A stretch of 8,916 bases of DNA from NCBI GenBank assembly GCA_050261415.1, contig JBLNDG010000038.1, forward strand, positions 1-8,916. The letters are read 5' to 3'. Source of the DNA: JBLNDG01 sp050261415 (lineage in GTDB: Bacteria > Bacillota > Clostridia > Lutisporales > Lutisporaceae). Both the position numbers and the translations under genes were made by a program. Below, one piece after another: positions 6,324 through 8,916 of this stretch (its first letter is position 1; the number at the start of each line of letters is the position of its first letter). Under the pieces are notes generated by a model, which was given only the letters and a program-made list of their open reading frames with translations, did no database searches and was not told where the DNA came from.

Positions 6324-6405
6324 CAACTTGAAGCGGAAGAATGCACTCCCACTTATTATGTGAAGCAACCCCACCTATAGAGGTGGTGGACACCGCTTCA
6401 AGTTG
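6324..6405. repeat. 82-base nested inverted repeat (structured or MITE-like element)
   Basis: The outer arms CAACTTGAAGCGG (6324-6336) and CCGCTTCAAGTTG (6393-6405) pair perfectly over 13 bp. Inside, CCACCT-ATAG-AGGTGG (6371-6386) is a second perfect hairpin, and CAC/GTG around 6350-6363 could form a third short arm. The result is a branched structure. It lies between the two minus-strand genes at 5904-6282 and 6460-6729 and carries no supported gene. It may be a small structured RNA, an end of a lost IS200/IS605-like element, or a short palindromic repeat. No assignment is secure. Confidence 0.6.
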
Positions 6406-6415
6406 TATGTCATCT

Positions 6416-6443
6416 GGAATAAGGGTCAGAATTTCCTTATTCC
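6416..6443 (-). terminator. 9-bp hairpin at the end of the che operon, possible terminator
   Basis: GGAATAAGG (6416-6424) pairs perfectly with CCTTATTCC (6435-6443) around a ten-base loop. It starts 16 bases after the stop of the last minus-strand operon gene, where a terminator would be expected. No T-run follows on that strand and the stem is A/T-rich, so intrinsic termination is doubtful. It could instead protect the mRNA end. Confidence 0.4.
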
Positions 6444-6459
6444 TTAAGCCCTGGACCGT

Positions 6460-6729
6460 TTAATCAAATATTTCTTTAGTCGCCTTGTTAATCAGGCTAA
6501 TAACCTGCTTTTCTTTAGCATTTTGGGGTTTACAACATCTCTGCCATTCATCAAGTTGCACTGCCGCCATCTCATTTCCCTTTTTTGCACTTTCCAATAT
6601 ATACTCAAATGTTTCCTTTGCTGGTACAGCAACTTTTTTATCATTAGACATATCTTTATTTTTGTTGAGCCTAACTGACTGCATATTGTTTACGGACGAT
6701 ATTTGTACCCTATCGAATTTAATAACCAT
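6460..6729 (-). CDS. Hypothetical protein (89 aa), last gene of the che operon
   Basis: I do not recognise this protein. It is small, soluble and charged. The N-terminus is basic and polar (MVIKFDRVQISS, then RLNKNKDMSNDKK). It is followed by a predicted helical region ETFEYILESAKKGNEMAAVQ, a Cys-Cys pair in WQRCCKPQNAKEK, and a final helix ending KATKEIFD. There is no signal peptide or membrane segment. AAGGA sits only three bases before the ATG, a short spacing; the next ATG at residue 16 has no better site, so the longer form is kept. It starts 25 bases after the preceding gene on the same strand and is probably co-transcribed with cheB and cheD. Its role is unknown; the operon makes a chemotaxis or motility link possible. 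Confidence 0.65.
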   Translation of the reverse strand: MVIKFDRVQISSVNNMQSVRLNKNKDMSNDKKVAVPAKETFEYILESAKKGNEMAAVQLDEWQRCCKPQNAKEKQVISLINKATKEIFD

Positions 6730-6754
6730 AATTCCTTAAAACATTAACGCCTCC

Positions 6755-7306
6755 TTATCCGCCATTTAATCCAGGAATACCTAAAATCGTCAACAGGATA
6801 TTATCTGGATCCCAACCTACTTTTGTGCCGTATTCAATTAAACTCTCCAAAATCTTATTACTGATCTCCGAGGATAATTTAATTTTAAACCATCCCTGTT
6901 TAAGATTTGTCAACTCATACCCCGAAGAAATATATTTGATCCTATCCAAATCAGTTTCTTCATCAACTGCTTGAACATCTCCTATGCAGGCAGCCATCAA
7001 TACAGTACTTATCCCATAGTTCGGGTTGAGGAGATAAAATATATAGGGGTATTTATCCACTAACCCTGTCATCCACCTTCTTATATCTGATACTTCATAT
7101 ATTTTACCAGACGCTTCTTCATACTCTTTGAAAGACAGGACTAATTTATGTCTCGGATCATCTTTGCTGTTTTCAAGCTCATTTATATACTGGGCTATCG
7201 TGCTATAATCCAATCTCTTGACTTCTTCCTTGCTCATAGTAGCAAAAACCAAATCATCATGTGCCATATCTTCTAATGAAATATTCTCTTTAACACTTAA
7301 ATTCAT
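6755..7306 (-). CDS. Hypothetical protein (183 aa) downstream of cheD
   Basis: This is an intact gene of unknown family. GGTGAGG (7313-7319) is six bases before the ATG. The protein is acidic and soluble, without signal peptide or transmembrane helix. Visible segments include an N-terminal acidic helix region with MSKEEVKRLDYSTIAQYINE (about 24-43). A central stretch rich in aromatics follows (WMTGLVDKYPYIFYLLNPNY, about 78-97), then a small hydrophobic STVLMAACIGDV, and a C-terminus KVGWDPDNILLTILGIPGLN. It follows cheD by 72 bases on the same strand and precedes the 89-residue gene by 25, so it probably belongs to the che transcript. The context suggests an accessory chemotaxis factor, but nothing in the sequence proves it. 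Confidence 0.72.
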   Translation of the reverse strand: MNLSVKENISLEDMAHDDLVFATMSKEEVKRLDYSTIAQYINELENSKDDPRHKLVLSFKEYEEASGKIYEVSDIRRWMTGLVDKYPYIFYLLNPNYGISTVLMAACIGDVQAVDEETDLDRIKYISSGYELTNLKQGWFKIKLSSEISNKILESLIEYGTKVGWDPDNILLTILGIPGLNGG

Positions 7307-7378
7307 TTAACCCCTCACCTTTTCTATCCGAAACTTTCGCAAATCAAAATATTTATCCTATCCCTTTAAATTTAAGCA

Positions 7379-7852
7379 TTATATCTTAATAGGCTGCAAA
7401 GTAACTTTTATTTTGCCTGTAGCAACTTCCATTTCAAGAGTCCTGCTATGTGTTCCTCCAGTTTCGGCAGCAGTGTATCTCAAATTCATTTCATTTAAAA
7501 TTGCCTTTACTGTATCAATATTTCTTTGGCCTATATTGAACACATCATTTTCCCGTACAGAATCAGCACCACCGAAAAGTTTAATTTCAAGTTCGCCTTT
7601 TAAACACCCGAACTCCGAGCACATTTTATTTATGAGGAACGGCACCGCCGTAGTTGCGTAGCAGCATGGTCGGATTTTACTGTCATCACCTGGCAGGGCT
7701 GGGGAAGGGAGGGCTATATGAACCATTCCCGCTATATTCTTTAACGGACTGTATACAGTTACGGCAACACAGGTCGCAAGTGCAAAAGTCTTTATTATAT
7801 CGCCTTTACTATTTGAAATGGCAAACTCGCCAATACCAACAATCCTATCCAT
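7379..7852 (-). CDS. cheD: CheD, chemoreceptor glutamine deamidase
   Basis: CheD converts selected glutamines of methyl-accepting chemotaxis proteins to glutamates, and in Firmicutes it also exchanges with the phosphatase CheC to tune adaptation. The 157 residues match the usual family length. The catalytic residues are visible: T22, C28 in LATCVAVTVY, and H45 in GMVHIALP, spaced as in characterised CheD. IKLFGGAD (about 89-96) and NIGQRN (about 106-111) are further family signatures, and AAETGGTHSR near 128-137 matches the conserved C-terminal GG motif. The start has AGGTGAGG just upstream, and the cheB stop lies within that site, six bases before the ATG. This points to translational coupling with cheB. 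Confidence 0.96.
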   Translation of the reverse strand: MDRIVGIGEFAISNSKGDIIKTFALATCVAVTVYSPLKNIAGMVHIALPSPALPGDDSKIRPCCYATTAVPFLINKMCSEFGCLKGELEIKLFGGADSVRENDVFNIGQRNIDTVKAILNEMNLRYTAAETGGTHSRTLEMEVATGKIKVTLQPIKI

Positions 7853-7858
7853 TACACC

Positions 7859-8890
7859 TCACCTTAACATTGAAAATATCATCTGGGGTATATTATCAAG
7901 TGAAACCTGTCTTTCAACAGCCCCAATGTCATATGCCACTTTCGGCATTCCATATACTACGGAAGATTTTTCATCCTGCCCGATAGTCCTTGCACCTTTC
8001 CTCCTCATAGATAGAAGCCCTTTAGCTCCGTCATAGCCCATGCCTGTAAGGATTACCCCAATAGCACTGCTTCCTGCTTCCTTCGCAACCGACTCAAACA
8101 GGACATCAACCGAAGGACAGTGGCCATTTACCTTATCTCCCTTAAAGCACTCCACCTTGTATTTATCACCAGCTTTTTTAATCCTCATATGCTCATCTCC
8201 AGGGGCTATCAGCACCCGTCCCTTTTCAACATAATCACCTGTCTGGGCTTCCTTAACCTGTAATTGGGTTGAGTTATTCAGCCTGTCTGCAAACATTCGG
8301 GAGAAAATTGGGGGTATGTGCTGGACTATCACAATCCCTGGTACACTTCTTTTGGGTAAACATTTCAGGACATTGTAGATGGCTTCTGTTCCTCCCGTAG
8401 AAGCCCCGATTGCTATTATCTTGCTGCTTGCATCGGCATTAGCCCCACCTATAACCTTCTGCGAAACGTTATCAGCTTTCCAATGTGATACATTCGCCGT
8501 TGAAGCTATTTTAATTTTTATTATCAACTCGTTTATAAAAGCCTCCACACTCTTAACCGACTGTATATCGGGCTTGGTTACAAAGTCAACTGCCCCCGCA
8601 TTCATAGCGTCAAAAACAGCTTCGCTCACTGTGCTGACTACAACTACAGGCAGGGGATACTGGGGCATCAGCCTTCGTATGAACTCAATCCCGTTCATTT
8701 TAGGCATCTCTACATCGCAGGTCATAACATCAGGCTTGAATTCAATAATCTTGTCCCTTGCGTCAAAGGGGTCATTGGCCGTAGCCACAACTTCTATATT
8801 CGGATCAGAAGATATGCCTCTTGACAATACCTCCCTGAATACTATGGAGTCATCAACAACCAAAACCCTGATTCTTTTTCTCATATTCAT
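7859..8890 (-). CDS. cheB: CheB, chemotaxis response regulator methylesterase/deamidase
   Basis: CheB removes methyl groups from receptor glutamates and deamidates glutamines when phosphorylated by CheA, giving adaptation. The 343 residues have the standard layout. The receiver domain (about 7-125) has DD at 13-14, phospho-acceptor D59 in TCDVEMPKMNG, S86/T87, and K106 in TKP. A linker covers about 126-154. The methylesterase domain has the Ser-His-Asp triad: S164 in IGASTGG, H191 in VQHIPP, and D287 in TGMGYDGA. All key residues are present. AAAGGA lies nine bases before the ATG at 8890; the ATG two codons later is a less likely start. It is the first operon gene in view, and only 26 bases upstream remain, so the promoter or earlier che genes lie outside the window. 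Confidence 0.97.
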   Translation of the reverse strand: MNMRKRIRVLVVDDSIVFREVLSRGISSDPNIEVVATANDPFDARDKIIEFKPDVMTCDVEMPKMNGIEFIRRLMPQYPLPVVVVSTVSEAVFDAMNAGAVDFVTKPDIQSVKSVEAFINELIIKIKIASTANVSHWKADNVSQKVIGGANADASSKIIAIGASTGGTEAIYNVLKCLPKRSVPGIVIVQHIPPIFSRMFADRLNNSTQLQVKEAQTGDYVEKGRVLIAPGDEHMRIKKAGDKYKVECFKGDKVNGHCPSVDVLFESVAKEAGSSAIGVILTGMGYDGAKGLLSMRRKGARTIGQDEKSSVVYGMPKVAYDIGAVERQVSLDNIPQMIFSMLR

Positions 8891-8916
8891 GCTATCTATT
8901 CCTTTCTGTAGACAGC

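Noticed and set aside
6485..6739. Plus-strand frame over the 89-residue che-operon gene
   Set aside because: Shadow of the minus-strand gene, which has a ribosome binding site and operon context.
7413..8234. Plus-strand frames across cheD and cheB
   Set aside because: They are antisense to two clear enzyme genes with complete active sites and have no signals of their own.
1..8916. CRISPR array, tRNA or rRNA genes
   Set aside because: No regularly spaced direct repeats and no tRNA cloverleaf or rRNA-like sequence were seen.

Overview
The window looks like chromosomal DNA of a motile, low-GC Clostridia-type Firmicute. The evidence is A/T-rich intergenic DNA, strong AGGAGG/AAGGTGA-type ribosome binding sites, a CheB-CheD pair of the Firmicute kind, and a small cysteine-rich DUF1540-type protein typical of clostridia. 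No species can be named from the sequence alone.

The left part (1-3997) is a mobile-element and defence graveyard. It opens with the 3' end of a group II intron: the maturase C-terminus, then domains V and VI. Next is an intact 79-codon gene of DUF1413 type. After it comes a large gene for a nuclease-STAND ATPase of the antiviral Avs kind. That gene is dead: it has a frameshift near 1890, an in-frame stop at 2152, and it ends where an IS21-family element begins at 2329. The element keeps long terminal inverted repeats but has lost the front of istA. Its IstB has lost both the Walker A lysine and the Walker B aspartate.

The middle (4000-6460) holds an intact membrane-anchored diguanylate cyclase (plus strand) and a short DUF1540-type gene on the minus strand ending at a good terminator. 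It also holds two decayed small genes: an unknown one with an in-frame stop at 5520, and a frameshifted SANT/Myb-like DNA-binding protein. Several palindromes lie here, including an 82-base nested inverted repeat at 6324-6405.

The right part (6460-8890) is a compact minus-strand operon: cheB, cheD, and two genes of unknown function that are probably co-transcribed with them. CheB (methylesterase/deamidase) and CheD (receptor deamidase) adjust chemoreceptor adaptation. The diguanylate cyclase nearby makes c-di-GMP, which commonly opposes motility, but a functional link is only inferred.

No convincing new intact system is visible. The most unusual items are the double Walker-dead IstB, the nested palindrome, the decayed STAND nuclease and the unknown passengers of the che operon.
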